Shown piece after piece: positions 1-7,966 of a DNA stretch of 64,000 bases. Location of the stretch: assembly GCF_001940525.2 (NCBI RefSeq), contig NZ_CP019437.1, positions 295,501-359,500 of the forward strand. Direction: 5' to 3'. Origin of the DNA: Thioclava nitratireducens. GTDB lineage: Bacteria; Pseudomonadota; Alphaproteobacteria; Rhodobacterales; Rhodobacteraceae. The translations under genes and the position numbers were made by a program. The notes beneath the pieces were generated by a model. It saw only the letters and a program-made list of their open reading frames with translations, had not been told where the DNA came from and did not search any database. Numbering within the stretch: the stretch's first letter is position 1; the number at the start of each line of letters is the position of its first letter.

Positions 1-625
1 TATAATTCGCTTGGCACAAGATATTGTGGACCGGCTTGAAGCTTCGTCTATGAACGGGGGTAACCCCTAAATCTAGAAGCGCCTGCAGATGATCCTTGGT
101 CGCGTAGCCCGCATTTCGTTCCCAGCCGTAGCCAGGATACTGTTGCGCCAAATCCACCATGAGCAAATCGCGGGCCTCTTTCGCGAGGATCGAGGCCGCC
201 GCGATCGACAGGCAGCGCGCGTCGCCCTTCACGACCGGCTCGCAGGAAAGTTGCAGATCGGACGGCACGCGGTTGCCATCGACGAGGACGTGATCGGCGA
301 TCCGGGCGAGGCCTGTGACCGCCCGGCACATCGCGAGATGCGAGGCGTGATAGATATTAAGCTCGTCGATCTCCTCGACGCTGGCATGGGCCACGCAGAA
401 CTCGGCGCAGTCCATGATCCGGGCCGCCAGATCGGCGCGGCGCTTCGCGCTGAGCTTCTTCGAATCGTTGAGCCCCTCGGGAATGCAGGCTGGATCGAGA
501 ATTACCGCGGCAGCGGTGACGGGCCCGCAAAGCGGTCCGCGGCCGACTTCGTCCACGCCCGCGACGACAATCAGGCCGCGCGCGAAGGCGGCTTCTTCGA
601 AGGAGAAGTCAGGTGAGTCTGCCAT
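1..625 (-). CDS. rnhB: Ribonuclease HII, 3' end cut by window edge
   Basis: Cytoplasmic endonuclease that nicks the RNA part of RNA-DNA hybrids, including single ribonucleotides. Reading the complement from ATG at 625, residues 23-36 are [14 protein letters not shown] with the catalytic Asp25-Glu26. [33 protein letters not shown] and [11 protein letters not shown] follow in family order. About 208 codons are present with no stop before the window edge. RNase HII is usually 190-230 residues, so only a few C-terminal residues are missing. Seen: motifs and order. Known: the family's catalytic residues. Confidence 0.95.
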   Translation of the reverse strand, partial: MADSPDFSFEEAAFARGLIVVAGVDEVGRGPLCGPVTAAAVILDPACIPEGLNDSKKLSAKRRADLAARIMDCAEFCVAHASVEEIDELNIYHASHLAMCRAVTGLARIADHVLVDGNRVPSDLQLSCEPVVKGDARCLSIAAASILAKEARDLLMVDLAQQYPGYGWERNAGYATKDHLQALLDLGVTPVHRRSFKPVHNILCQANY

Positions 626-663
626 GCGTTGGGAATGCCCCGAACCGGCAGGTCTGTTCAATG

Positions 664-690
664 AAAAAGCGGGGACCCGAAGGCCCCCGC
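664..690 (-). terminator. Intrinsic terminator of the 730-1275 gene
   Basis: On the complement a GC-rich stem (GCGGGGGCC / GGTCCCCGC, one mismatch, TTC-type loop) is followed at once by TTTTT. It lies about 40 bases past the stop of the upstream minus-strand gene and before rnhB starts, so it should separate the two transcripts. Confidence 0.75.
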
Positions 691-729
691 ACTGCTCGAC
701 GACGCTCTTCTTGGCGTCTGCCGCATGTC

Positions 730-1275
730 TTAACGCCGGCGGAGACGGATACCGCGATCCTCCAGGCAGTTGCTGCCGTAGACTTTCTCGACCCCGTGAC
801 GCCCGGTGCGCATCGTGAAGGCGCAGTTGGCGGGCAGCGTACGCTCTGTGCGGCGGTCGAGGCAGGAGGCGGAAACCACCTCGCCCCAGCCGCGGCGGGT
901 CTTCACGCGCTGCACGCATTCCGCAGGCAGGTAGATGCGGTCTCGGTCATGGCGATAGCGGTCGTGGTCGTAGCGTTCCTGCGCGCGCTTGCGGCGGGCT
1001 TCGGCGGCGCGACGCTCGCGCTCGCGGCGTTCACGCTCCAGTCGGCGCTGCCGGTCCTGCCAGCTTTCATAGCGCGGCTGCGCCTTCTTCGCCTTGTGGT
1101 CGTTCTTGTTCATACCGTCGAGCAGCAACGCGGCGGCACCGACCCCAAGCAGGATGGTTAGCGCCTGACGGTCCTTCTTGCCCAGCGCGGCGGCGGGCGT
1201 GGCACTGATCGCGACGGAGCCCAGCGCGAGGGCGAGGGCGGTGATGGCGGCGGTGGCCTTGGTCTTGAGGCTCAT
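730..1275 (-). CDS. Exported Arg-rich protein of unknown function
   Basis: I do not recognise a named family. The 181-residue product starts with a signal peptide (hydrophobic core about residues 10-30, likely cut near TPAAA/LG). A second hydrophobic stretch follows at about 40-54, then a highly charged Arg/Glu-rich segment at about 70-113 that looks helical. The C-terminal 65 residues hold four cysteines (AEC, SASC, PANC, GSNC), compatible with two periplasmic disulfides. The pattern resembles small periplasmic proteins common in Rhodobacteraceae. It is transcribed alone, with its own terminator, and diverges from the small gene at 1444. Function unknown. Confidence 0.75.
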   Translation of the reverse strand: MSLKTKATAAITALALALGSVAISATPAAALGKKDRQALTILLGVGAAALLLDGMNKNDHKAKKAQPRYESWQDRQRRLERERRERERRAAEARRKRAQERYDHDRYRHDRDRIYLPAECVQRVKTRRGWGEVVSASCLDRRTERTLPANCAFTMRTGRHGVEKVYGSNCLEDRGIRLRRR

Positions 1276-1443
1276 GGCTTCGGTCCTTTCACTCGGCAGC
1301 CCGAAGGCCGCGTGACGTCGATGAACCGAGATTGGGCCGGGGGTCGAAAGTCAGGCAATAACGGCCCCCTGCTATCGGATAACAGACCGGCCAACCCCCT
1401 TTGGCTATTGAATAACACGGGCATTGCGCGCAGCGTGTTCCAC

Positions 1444-1725
1444 ATGAAACATGCAGTCCTCATATTGGCGTTTCTCGCCTCTGCCTCGGCCGCGCAGGCC
1501 GAGTGCTATGCCGACTACAAGGCCAAGCGCGACAACCCGTTGCAGCTGCAATACGGGGTTGCGCAGGTCTCGGACTCGGCCTGTTCGAAAAAGGCGGCGG
1601 CGCGCGAATTGGCGCCGAAGCTGAAAGCCGATGGGTGGACCTTGCTGACGGTTCTCTCCACATTCGGCCCCGATGGCTTGGAGCAAAGGAAGGCCAGTGC
1701 CGGACAATATTTCCTCCGTTACTGA
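1444..1725 (+). CDS. Small exported protein, 93 aa
   Basis: Starting at ATG 1444 the protein begins MKHAVLILAFLASASAAQA, a clean signal peptide with cleavage expected before Glu-Cys. An upstream in-frame ATG at 1312 would bury this signal, so it is not used. The mature part (about 75 residues) has two cysteines that could form one disulfide and ends in Tyr. No family recognised. Its last 29 bases overlap the start of the winged-helix membrane protein, so the two may be co-translated and functionally linked (inference). Confidence 0.65.
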   Translation: MKHAVLILAFLASASAAQAECYADYKAKRDNPLQLQYGVAQVSDSACSKKAAARELAPKLKADGWTLLTVLSTFGPDGLEQRKASAGQYFLRY

Positions 1726-2401
1726 CAGTTTGCGATTGGGCTCGCGCGCGGTCGTGGGCGGGATCGTCGCCGTGGTTGCGATTCTCGCGGTCGCTGCGGT
1801 GCTACTATTCGCGAACCTGCCGAATGCGGATGCGTTCAACGCGCGAGTCGAGCAGATCTTCGTGCAAAACGACAACCTGACCTCGCAGGCCGAAATCAAA
1901 CTGCTGGAGGTGCTCGCGCAATCGGGCACCGCGTTCTCTGATGTGCTGGCGAATTACCGGGTAATCATCTTCATCCTGCTGATCTTCGCCGCCGCGTTGC
2001 TGATCGCGACGATCGTCTTCCTGCTGCTGCTGATCGCGCTGAACAAGCGCATGACCGAAATCCGCCGCGCCGGGATCGAAGTGCAGAGCCTGCGCATCCT
2101 GCGGGGCGAAAACGCGGTGATGCTCAACGATATGGGCTTCACACTGACCCCGGCCGCGATCGAGACGCTGTCTGTTCTGGCCGAAGCGCGGATGGATGAC
2201 GACATCCTCACCGGCGCGCAGATCGAGGCGATGATCTCGGGCCGCGACGAGGCCGATTGCGACGAGGCGGCGGGCGCCACGCGGATCAAACGGCTGCGCG
2301 ACAGCCTCGGAAATCAGCTCGTCAGCGAGCTTCTGGTGCGCAACATTTCCCGCAAAGGCTATGCGCTTAGCGTGGCCAAGGATGCGATCCGAGTCGACTG
2401 A
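1697..2401 (+). CDS. Two-TM protein with C-terminal OmpR-type winged helix
   Basis: Start taken as GTG 1697 because AAGGAAGG lies just upstream; an ATG at 1673 has no such site. In the 234-residue product TM1 spans about 18-39 and TM2 about 89-115, with a short periplasmic loop of about 50 residues between. From about 135 the sequence reads like an OmpR/PhoB winged helix: TLTPAAIETLSVLAE, then RIKRLRDSLGNQL, then RNISRKGYAL, matching the recognition helix and wing. There is no receiver domain. This is the reverse layout of ToxR/CadC, where the winged helix is N-terminal. It could be a membrane-anchored transcription regulator or a domain recruited for another use. The start overlaps the exported 93-aa gene. 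Confidence 0.7.
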   Translation: MPDNISSVTDSLRLGSRAVVGGIVAVVAILAVAAVLLFANLPNADAFNARVEQIFVQNDNLTSQAEIKLLEVLAQSGTAFSDVLANYRVIIFILLIFAAALLIATIVFLLLLIALNKRMTEIRRAGIEVQSLRILRGENAVMLNDMGFTLTPAAIETLSVLAEARMDDDILTGAQIEAMISGRDEADCDEAAGATRIKRLRDSLGNQLVSELLVRNISRKGYALSVAKDAIRVD

Positions 2402-2463
2402 TCCGGTTGCGCCACTGTCACATGGGCCCTATATCGCAGGGTCTGTTGACCTGCGGGGGAGCC

Positions 2464-3558
2464 ATGTCCGATACGCCCTTCTACCTGATCGACGAGGCCC
2501 GACTGCGCGAGAATATGCGCAAGATCGAGCGTCTGCGCGAACGTTCCGGCGCGAAAGCCCTGCTGGCGCTGAAATGTTTCGCGACGTGGTCGGCCTTCGA
2601 CATCATGAAGCCCTACATGGATGGCACGACCTCCAGCTCGCTGTTCGAGCTGCATCTGGGACGTGAGAAATTCGGCAAGGAAACCCATGCCTATTCGGTC
2701 GCCTGGGCCGATCACGAGATCGACGAGGCCATCGGGTATGCCGACAAGATCATCTTCAACTCGCTGAGCCAGCTGGATCGCTTTGGCGAGAAGGCGGCGC
2801 ATATCGAGCGTGGCCTGCGCCTGAACCCGCGATTTTCGACCTCCGGTTTCGATCTGGCGGACCCGGCGCGGCCGTTCTCGCGTCTGGGCGAATGGGATGC
2901 CGAGCGGCTCGAGGCGGCGATGGATCGCATCTCGGGCGTGATGATCCACTACAATTGCGAGAACGCCGATTTCGCGCTGTTCGACCATCAGCTTTCGCGG
3001 ATCGAAGCCGAGTTCGGCGATATTCTGAAGCGCCTGAAATGGGTGAGCCTTGGTGGCGGCATCCATTTCACCGGCGAAGATTACCCGCTCGACGATCTGG
3101 CCGACCGGTTGAAGAAATTCTCCGAAGATTTCGACGTGCAGGTCTATCTCGAGCCTGGCGAGGCCTCCATCACGCAGAGTGCCTCGCTCGAAGTCACGGT
3201 GCTCGACATTCTCGACAACGGCAAGAAGATCGCCATCGTCGACAGCAGCATCGAGGCGCATATGCTCGACCTGCTGATCTATCGCGAGACCGCGAAGCTG
3301 CCGCAACAGGGCGAATACGAATACCAGATCGCGGGCAAAACCTGCCTCGCGGGCGACATCTTCGGAGAGGCGCGGTTCGACAAACCGCTCGAAATCGGCG
3401 ACCGTATCTCGATTGCCGATGCCGCCGGTTACACGATGGTAAAGAAGAACTGGTTCAACGGCGTTGCGATGCCTGCTATCGCCATCCGCCGCGAAAATGG
3501 GAACATCGACCGGATTCGCGACTTCACCTATGAGGATTATCGCGCCTCATTGTCCTGA
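2464..3558 (+). CDS. nspC: Carboxy(nor)spermidine decarboxylase
   Basis: PLP enzyme of the alanine-racemase-fold decarboxylases that removes CO2 from carboxyspermidine or carboxynorspermidine to give the polyamine. It has 364 residues, normal for the family. The N-terminal FYLIDEARLRENM and the PLP-lysine segment ALLALKCFATW are clear. GGGIHF and the LEPGEA phosphate-binding segment follow, then the second half of the active site around CLAGDIFGEARF. ATG 2464 follows a GGGGGAG ribosome site; a short hairpin (CGCAGG at 2435-2440 with CCTGCG at 2450-2455) abuts that site and could affect initiation. It is paired with the dehydrogenase 51 bases downstream, and together they form the ADC-independent spermidine route known in many alphaproteobacteria. 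Confidence 0.9.
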   Translation: MSDTPFYLIDEARLRENMRKIERLRERSGAKALLALKCFATWSAFDIMKPYMDGTTSSSLFELHLGREKFGKETHAYSVAWADHEIDEAIGYADKIIFNSLSQLDRFGEKAAHIERGLRLNPRFSTSGFDLADPARPFSRLGEWDAERLEAAMDRISGVMIHYNCENADFALFDHQLSRIEAEFGDILKRLKWVSLGGGIHFTGEDYPLDDLADRLKKFSEDFDVQVYLEPGEASITQSASLEVTVLDILDNGKKIAIVDSSIEAHMLDLLIYRETAKLPQQGEYEYQIAGKTCLAGDIFGEARFDKPLEIGDRISIADAAGYTMVKKNWFNGVAMPAIAIRRENGNIDRIRDFTYEDYRASLS

Positions 3559-3609
3559 GGGCCCCCAAGAGCCCCCTTCCCCTGTCCGCAAACAAAGGAG
3601 ACAGCCGAA

Positions 3610-4857
3610 GTGAAAAAGAACGTGCTCATCATCGGAGCGGGCGGCGTCGCCCAGGTCGTGGCGCATAAATGCGCGCAGAACAACGACATCTTGGGCGATC
3701 TGCACATCGCCTCGCGCACCAAATCGAAATGCGATGCGATCATCGAAAGCGTGCATGAGAAAGGCGCGATGAAGGTCGAGGGCACGTTTGAGGCGCATGC
3801 GGTGGATGCGACCGATTCCGAGGCCGTCGCCGAGCTTATCCGCAAGACCGGGTCCCAGATCGTGATCAACGTCGGCACCGCCTTCGTGAACATGCACGTC
3901 CTCGATGGCTGCATCGCCACCGGCGCCGCCTATATCGACACCGCGATTCATGAAGAGCCCGACAAGATCTGCGAAACCCCGCCTTGGTATGCCAATTACG
4001 AATGGAAGAAGCGCGACCTGTGCGCCGAACATGGCGTGACTGCGATCCTCGGCGCGGGCTTCGATCCGGGCGTGGTGAACGCCTATGCGCGTTTCGCCAT
4101 CGACCAGATGGACGAGGTGAAATCGATCGACATCGTCGACATCAACGCGGGCTCGCACGGCAAGTATTTCGCGACCAATTTCGATCCGGAGATCAACTTC
4201 CGCGAATTCACCGGAGTCGTCTATTACTGGGAAGACCAGCAGTGGAAAGAGACGAGCATGTTCGCCTCGGGCCACGAATGGGATCTGCCCGTCGTAGGCC
4301 CGTCGCAGGCCTACCAGTCGGGCCATGACGAGGTGCACTCGCTCGCCACCAACTATCCGCAGGCCGACGTGCGCTTCTGGATGGGCTTCGGCGATCACTA
4401 CATCAACGTCTTCACCGTGCTGAAGAACCTCGGCCTGTTGTCGGAACAGCCGGTGAAAACCGCCGAGGGTCTGGAAGTCGTGCCGCTGAAAGTGGTGAAG
4501 GCCGTGCTGCCCGACCCGTCGAGCCTCGCGCCGAACTACACCGGCAAGACCTGCATCGGCGATCTGGTGAAAGGCACGAAGGACGGCAAGGACGTGGAGT
4601 ATTTTGTCTATAACGTCGCCGATCACAAAGAAGCCTACGAAGAGGTCGGCTCGCAGGGCATCTCCTATACGGCAGGTGTGCCGCCGGTCGCCGCCGCAAT
4701 CCTGATCGCGCAGGGCGACTGGGATGCGAAGACGATGAAGAACGTCGAAGAGATGGACCCCAAACCCTTCTTCACCGAGCTCGACCGCATGGGCCTTCCG
4801 ACCCGCGTGATGGTCGGCGGCCTCAAGGGCGAGGACAAATCCTGGACCGAGGTTTGA
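3610..4857 (+). CDS. Carboxy(nor)spermidine dehydrogenase (saccharopine dehydrogenase family)
   Basis: NADPH-dependent reductive condensation of aspartate semialdehyde with putrescine or diaminopropane, giving the substrate of the adjacent decarboxylase. The 415-residue protein opens with the Rossmann motif IIGAGGVAQVVAHKCAQ and has saccharopine-dehydrogenase-type segments such as AAYIDTAIHE and GAGFDPGVVNAYARFA. Start is GTG 3610 with AAAGGAG nine bases upstream. It is in the same orientation as nspC and is followed by a strong terminator, so the two likely form a two-gene operon. Which polyamine is made (spermidine, norspermidine, homospermidine) cannot be told from sequence. Confidence 0.88.
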   Translation: MKKNVLIIGAGGVAQVVAHKCAQNNDILGDLHIASRTKSKCDAIIESVHEKGAMKVEGTFEAHAVDATDSEAVAELIRKTGSQIVINVGTAFVNMHVLDGCIATGAAYIDTAIHEEPDKICETPPWYANYEWKKRDLCAEHGVTAILGAGFDPGVVNAYARFAIDQMDEVKSIDIVDINAGSHGKYFATNFDPEINFREFTGVVYYWEDQQWKETSMFASGHEWDLPVVGPSQAYQSGHDEVHSLATNYPQADVRFWMGFGDHYINVFTVLKNLGLLSEQPVKTAEGLEVVPLKVVKAVLPDPSSLAPNYTGKTCIGDLVKGTKDGKDVEYFVYNVADHKEAYEEVGSQGISYTAGVPPVAAAILIAQGDWDAKTMKNVEEMDPKPFFTELDRMGLPTRVMVGGLKGEDKSWTEV

Positions 4858-4878
4858 GCGGTCGCACCAGAAACACGA

Positions 4879-4904
4879 AAGGCCCGCATAGCGCGGGCCT
4901 TTTT
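4879..4904 (+). terminator. Intrinsic terminator after polyamine operon
   Basis: AAGGCCCGC, a short ATAGC loop and GCGGGCCTT followed by TTTTC form a compact perfect stem 20 bases after the dehydrogenase stop codon. It sits just before the convergent tRNA-Arg gene. Confidence 0.9.
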
Positions 4905-4914
4905 CATGTCTGAT

Positions 4915-4991
4915 TGGCGATCCCGGCAGGATTCGAACCTGCAACCTGCCCCTTAGGAGGGGGCTGCTCTATCCAGTTGAGCCACGGGACC
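4915..4991 (-). tRNA. tRNA-Arg (anticodon CCT)
   Basis: On the complement, 77 nt fold as a cloverleaf. The acceptor GGTCCCG pairs with CGGGATC, the D-arm is GGCTCAACTGGATAGAGC, the anticodon stem is CCCC/GGGG with loop CTCCTAA, the T-arm is CAGGTTCGAATCCTG, and the encoded 3' end is CCA. Anticodon CCT reads AGG codons. Confidence 0.96.
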
Positions 4992-5111
4992 GCACAGCGC
5001 CTTTGATGCCGCCAAAGAGCTTGTGGCGCAAGTCCATCGCGGTGGTGCTGCGAAAAACCGCAGCCGCTATGCCGCGCATCTAGTGCGGTCGTGAATTCGG
5101 GAACTGGTTGG

Positions 5112-5155
5112 GAAGAAAGAAAAGGGAGCGCAAATTGGCCCACTGCGCCCCCTTT
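5112..5155 (-). terminator. Orphan intrinsic-terminator-like hairpin
   Basis: AAAGGGAGCGCA (5121-5132) pairs with TGCGCCCCCTTT (5144-5155) with one mismatch. On the complement the stem is followed by TTTTCTTTCTTCC. No gene lies immediately upstream on that strand, so it either ends antisense or divergent transcription from the lacI region or marks a short non-coding RNA (inference). Confidence 0.45.
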
Positions 5156-5234
5156 CGCGTCCCTCGCCCTGACGAATCCGACAGTGGCGCGGGTCTGTCC
5201 AGGTATTGAGCGGAGATTATCCGACCCTATAACC

Positions 5235-5246
5235 GTTAACGCTAAC
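5235..5246. promoter_or_regulatory. Candidate LacI-family operator 1
   Basis: GTTAACGCTAAC is close to the GTTAGCGCTAAC dyad typical of GntR/LacI-family sites. It lies about 50 bases upstream of the repressor start and shares CGCTAACA with site 2, 46 bases away. Autoregulation is an inference. Confidence 0.45.
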
Positions 5247-5278
5247 ATACTGGTCATCATTCGCTTGCGCAAGGGAAA

Positions 5279-5293
5279 TGTTTGGCGCTAACA
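5279..5293. promoter_or_regulatory. Candidate LacI-family operator 2
   Basis: TGTTTGGCGCTAACA is an imperfect dyad (TGTT....AACA) centred on GGCGC, immediately before the repressor start. Binding here would block transcription or translation initiation of the repressor. It shares the half-site CGCTAACA with site 1. Confidence 0.45.
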
Positions 5294-5297
5294 AGAG

Positions 5298-6347
5298 GTG
5301 AACCTTGAGGAACTGCCCTTGTCCCGCCCCATCGAAACCCGCCGCCCCTTGACCCTGCGCGATGTCTCCGAAGCCTCCGGCGTCTCCGAGATGACCGTGA
5401 GCCGCGTGCTGCGCAATCGCGGCGATGTCTCTGATGCGACACGCGAAAAGGTCCTGCAAGCCGCGAAGGCGCTTGGCTACGTGCCCAACAAGATCGCCGG
5501 CGCGCTCGCCTCGCAGCGGGTGAACCTCGTGGCCGTGATCATCCCGTCGCTGTCGAACCTCGTCTTCCCGAAAGTCCTGTCGAGCGTATCCGACGAGCTT
5601 GAGGATACCGGGCTGCAGCCGGTCGTGGGCGTGACGAATTACTCGCCCGAGAAGGAAGAGCAGGTTCTCTATGAGATGCTCTCGTGGCGCCCCTCGGGGG
5701 TGATCATCGCGGGGGTCGAACACACGCCTGCCTCTCGCGCTATGCTGCAGAACGCGGGCATTCCGGTGGTCGAGATCATGGATGTCGATGGTGAGGGGAT
5801 CGACTCGGTCGTCGGTATCTCGCATCGCCGCGCCGGGCTGCACATGGCCGAGGCGATCATCGCCGCGGGCTATCGCAAGATCGGCTTTCTCGGCACGAAA
5901 ATGCCCGAGGATCACCGGGCGCGCAAACGGCTCGAAGGGTTCAAGGAAGGGCTCGCCAAGGCAGGGATCGAACTGGCCGATACCGAGTTCTACGGCGGGG
6001 GATCGGCACTCGCGAAGGGCCGCGAGATGACGGAGACAATGCTCAAGCGCTCGCCCGATCTCGATTTTCTCTATTACTCGAACGACATGATCGGCGCCGG
6101 CGGTCTGCTTTGGTGCCTCGATCACGGGATCGACGTGCCGGGAAAGATGGGTCTGGCCGGGTTCAACGGGCTCGAACTGCTCGACGGTCTGTCGGTGCGG
6201 CTCGCCACGATGAACGCCTGCCGGGCCGAGATCGGGCGCAAGGCGGCGCAGATCATTTCGGGTCGCTCGCAAAGCGGGATGATCGGCGGCGAGGTGATCG
6301 AGCTGGAGCCGACCCTCGATCCCGGCGACACGATCCGTAAAGTCTGA
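5298..6347 (+). CDS. LacI/GntR-family transcriptional repressor
   Basis: 349 residues. The N-terminal helix-turn-helix LRDVSEASGVSEMTVSRVL (about 20-38) is followed by the hinge helix NKIAGALASQR, then the periplasmic-binding-protein-like effector domain to the end (VAVIIPSLSNLVFPKVL, YSNDMIGAGG). Among LacI members it looks most like the gluconate repressor GntR subgroup. GTG 5298 is used here. TTG 5319 has a better ribosome site (GAGGA eight bases upstream) and still leaves the HTH intact. No sugar genes flank it, so its regulon is elsewhere; the two nearby dyads suggest self-repression. The effector is unknown. Confidence 0.88.
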   Translation: MNLEELPLSRPIETRRPLTLRDVSEASGVSEMTVSRVLRNRGDVSDATREKVLQAAKALGYVPNKIAGALASQRVNLVAVIIPSLSNLVFPKVLSSVSDELEDTGLQPVVGVTNYSPEKEEQVLYEMLSWRPSGVIIAGVEHTPASRAMLQNAGIPVVEIMDVDGEGIDSVVGISHRRAGLHMAEAIIAAGYRKIGFLGTKMPEDHRARKRLEGFKEGLAKAGIELADTEFYGGGSALAKGREMTETMLKRSPDLDFLYYSNDMIGAGGLLWCLDHGIDVPGKMGLAGFNGLELLDGLSVRLATMNACRAEIGRKAAQIISGRSQSGMIGGEVIELEPTLDPGDTIRKV

Positions 6348-6974
6348 TCAGTCGAGGCGGCAGCATCCGGTCAGCGCGCGACGACCTGCGGATGTCTTCA
6401 GGAAGAGATCGAGCCCGATCGCGTAAAGCGCATCGCTCATGCCATCGGAACACGTGCCGCCCTTGAACACCACGAAGCCCTCCGTACCTTTTCTCGACAG
6501 TTTCATCCCCACCGTCTCGGCCTTTCCGTTTTGCGGAGCCCCTGACCATTCGACATCGAGGTTTTGCGCAGCCTCCCCCGCCATCTCGAACCGAAAGAGC
6601 CCCGGCGCGTAGCGCAGCGACCAGAACGGCTCCGTCCCGGAACAGGCGAGCGGCACCTGTTCGGTCCACCACGGCGGCATCGGAACGTCCTTGAGAAATC
6701 GCGCCGCAGCCCACCCCGTGCGTCCATCGACATTCAACCTCAGCCATTTTTCGTCCGCGGATGCGCCCGTTATCTCGATGCCTGTCGCTCCGGGGGACAA
6801 TGTGCCTAGGACGGGCGCCGATGCGGTCGGCTCCGCCCGGAGATTGAGAACATCGTCGGCAGCGACGCCGGTGACCGCCGCGTAGTGGGGAAAGTCCTCT
6901 GCCAGAACGGATCCGGCAGAACTCATCGCAAGAGCCAGACCGAGGCCAATCGTTCGGATGGTATTCGCGGCCAT
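6348..6974 (-). CDS. Exported SH3-domain protein
   Basis: A signal peptide (about 1-25, ending SVLA/ED) is followed by a bacterial SH3-like repeat at about 38-94 (VLNLRAEPTASAPVLGTL through GRTGWAAARFL), a fold often used for cell-wall or ligand binding. The C-terminal half (about 105-208) begins CSGTEPFWSLRY and carries a Cys near GGTCSDGMSD and a terminal CC pair. This layout occurs in uncharacterised proteobacterial exported proteins (COG3650-like, recalled, not checked). It is convergent with lacI, with abutting stop codons. Function unknown. Confidence 0.75.
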   Translation of the reverse strand: MAANTIRTIGLGLALAMSSAGSVLAEDFPHYAAVTGVAADDVLNLRAEPTASAPVLGTLSPGATGIEITGASADEKWLRLNVDGRTGWAAARFLKDVPMPPWWTEQVPLACSGTEPFWSLRYAPGLFRFEMAGEAAQNLDVEWSGAPQNGKAETVGMKLSRKGTEGFVVFKGGTCSDGMSDALYAIGLDLFLKTSAGRRALTGCCRLD

Positions 6975-7014
6975 AATAGCGCTCCTTTTCGAAACGAGCC
7001 TGCCTGAAAAGGCA

Positions 7015-7836
7015 CTAACGCCGCGCCCCCCAGCTGATCGAGGCGTATTGACGCGTGTAGAATTCGCCCAGAAGGCCGATCATCAGGATCGCTAGCCCGA
7101 CATAGAGCGGATATTCCCAGTTCGAGAAATGCGGATTGTAATTGATGAAGGTGAAGCCGCGCGCTTGATCGATCGTGTGGAACAGCGGGTTCCAGTTGAA
7201 CAGGATCAGCATCTTGTGCGGCAGATTGTTCGCGAGAAACATCTTTCCCGAGGCGATCATGTTGGCACGGGTGTAGACCTGCTGGATCACGCCCACCACT
7301 TCGGGCGCCCAGGGCTTCGCCGCCAACAGCACAACCCCGACCGCGAGCCCCGTGAACCACGCCAGCAACACCATCCCGAAGGCACCGACCCAATCGTAGA
7401 TCTCGATCGGCTTGAAGGCCGCATGGTAGATGTAGAGCACCGTCACCATCGACAGCACCTGGATGTAGAGCGCGCTCAGCGCCGCCGCGGAGATCGAGAC
7501 CGCGGTGGTCATCGGCGCGTGTTTCATCATCGCCGAGGTCGGCCCCTCAGATCCGAAGACCGCGCCCAGGGTCTTGGTATGGGTCATGTAGAGGAAAATG
7601 CCGGTCATGATGTAGAGCAGGAAATCGCCGCGCACCGAGCTGGACCGCATCCCCAATATGCTGAACATGACGTAGAAAGAAATGACCAGCATCATCGTCT
7701 GGACCATGTTCAGCAGCAGGCCGATCAACGCATTGCCGTGGGTCTTGCGCAGATTGCGCACGGTCGCATGGTAGATCAACTCCAGCAGGCTGAAGGTCGT
7801 CCCGAGCTTGGTCGCTTTCGTCTCCGGTCTGAACAT
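7015..7836 (-). CDS. ABC-2 type polysaccharide export permease (KpsM-like)
   Basis: Inner-membrane subunit of an ABC-2 exporter, 273 residues with six hydrophobic segments (about 38-60, 68-90, 108-130, 140-165, 178-200 and 245-262). A cytoplasmic N-terminus ends in ELIYHATVRNLRKTHGN, the short helix typical of KpsM/RfbA-type exporters of capsule or O-antigen. No KpsT-type ATPase is in this window, so the permease must pair with an ATPase encoded elsewhere. The adjacent divergent kdsB supports a role in export of a Kdo-containing surface polysaccharide (inference). Confidence 0.8.
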   Translation of the reverse strand: MFRPETKATKLGTTFSLLELIYHATVRNLRKTHGNALIGLLLNMVQTMMLVISFYVMFSILGMRSSSVRGDFLLYIMTGIFLYMTHTKTLGAVFGSEGPTSAMMKHAPMTTAVSISAAALSALYIQVLSMVTVLYIYHAAFKPIEIYDWVGAFGMVLLAWFTGLAVGVVLLAAKPWAPEVVGVIQQVYTRANMIASGKMFLANNLPHKMLILFNWNPLFHTIDQARGFTFINYNPHFSNWEYPLYVGLAILMIGLLGEFYTRQYASISWGARR

Positions 7837-7966
7837 GTTCCTGCCGATTCGGGCGCGTTGCGGCCCAAGCTAGGTCGGATTGCTTGCTCAACCCTTGTCG
7901 CCGCATCATAAGGGGGGAGTTGGAGCATAGCAATTGGGCCTTAACAAGGCCGGGAGAGGCGTGACG

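Larger units (their letters stand above)
4992..5297. other. 306-base intergenic region
   Basis: No convincing coding sequence. It holds the tRNA-Arg promoter side, a strong hairpin with a minus-strand U-rich tail at 5112-5155 (separate entry), and two candidate LacI-type operators close to the repressor start (separate entries). A 122-codon open frame across this region on the complement runs into the tRNA and is not a gene. Confidence 0.6.

Noticed and set aside
1312..1443. Longer N-terminus for the small exported protein
   Set aside because: Would place 44 residues before a clean signal peptide; ATG 1444 is preferred.
2428..2455. Alternative hairpins in the nspC leader as a polyamine riboswitch
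   Set aside because: Only 62 bases between genes and 4-6 base stems; too weak to claim, noted under nspC.
4904..5272. Possible 122-residue protein on the minus strand
   Set aside because: Its 3' half is the tRNA-Arg gene and there is no ribosome site.
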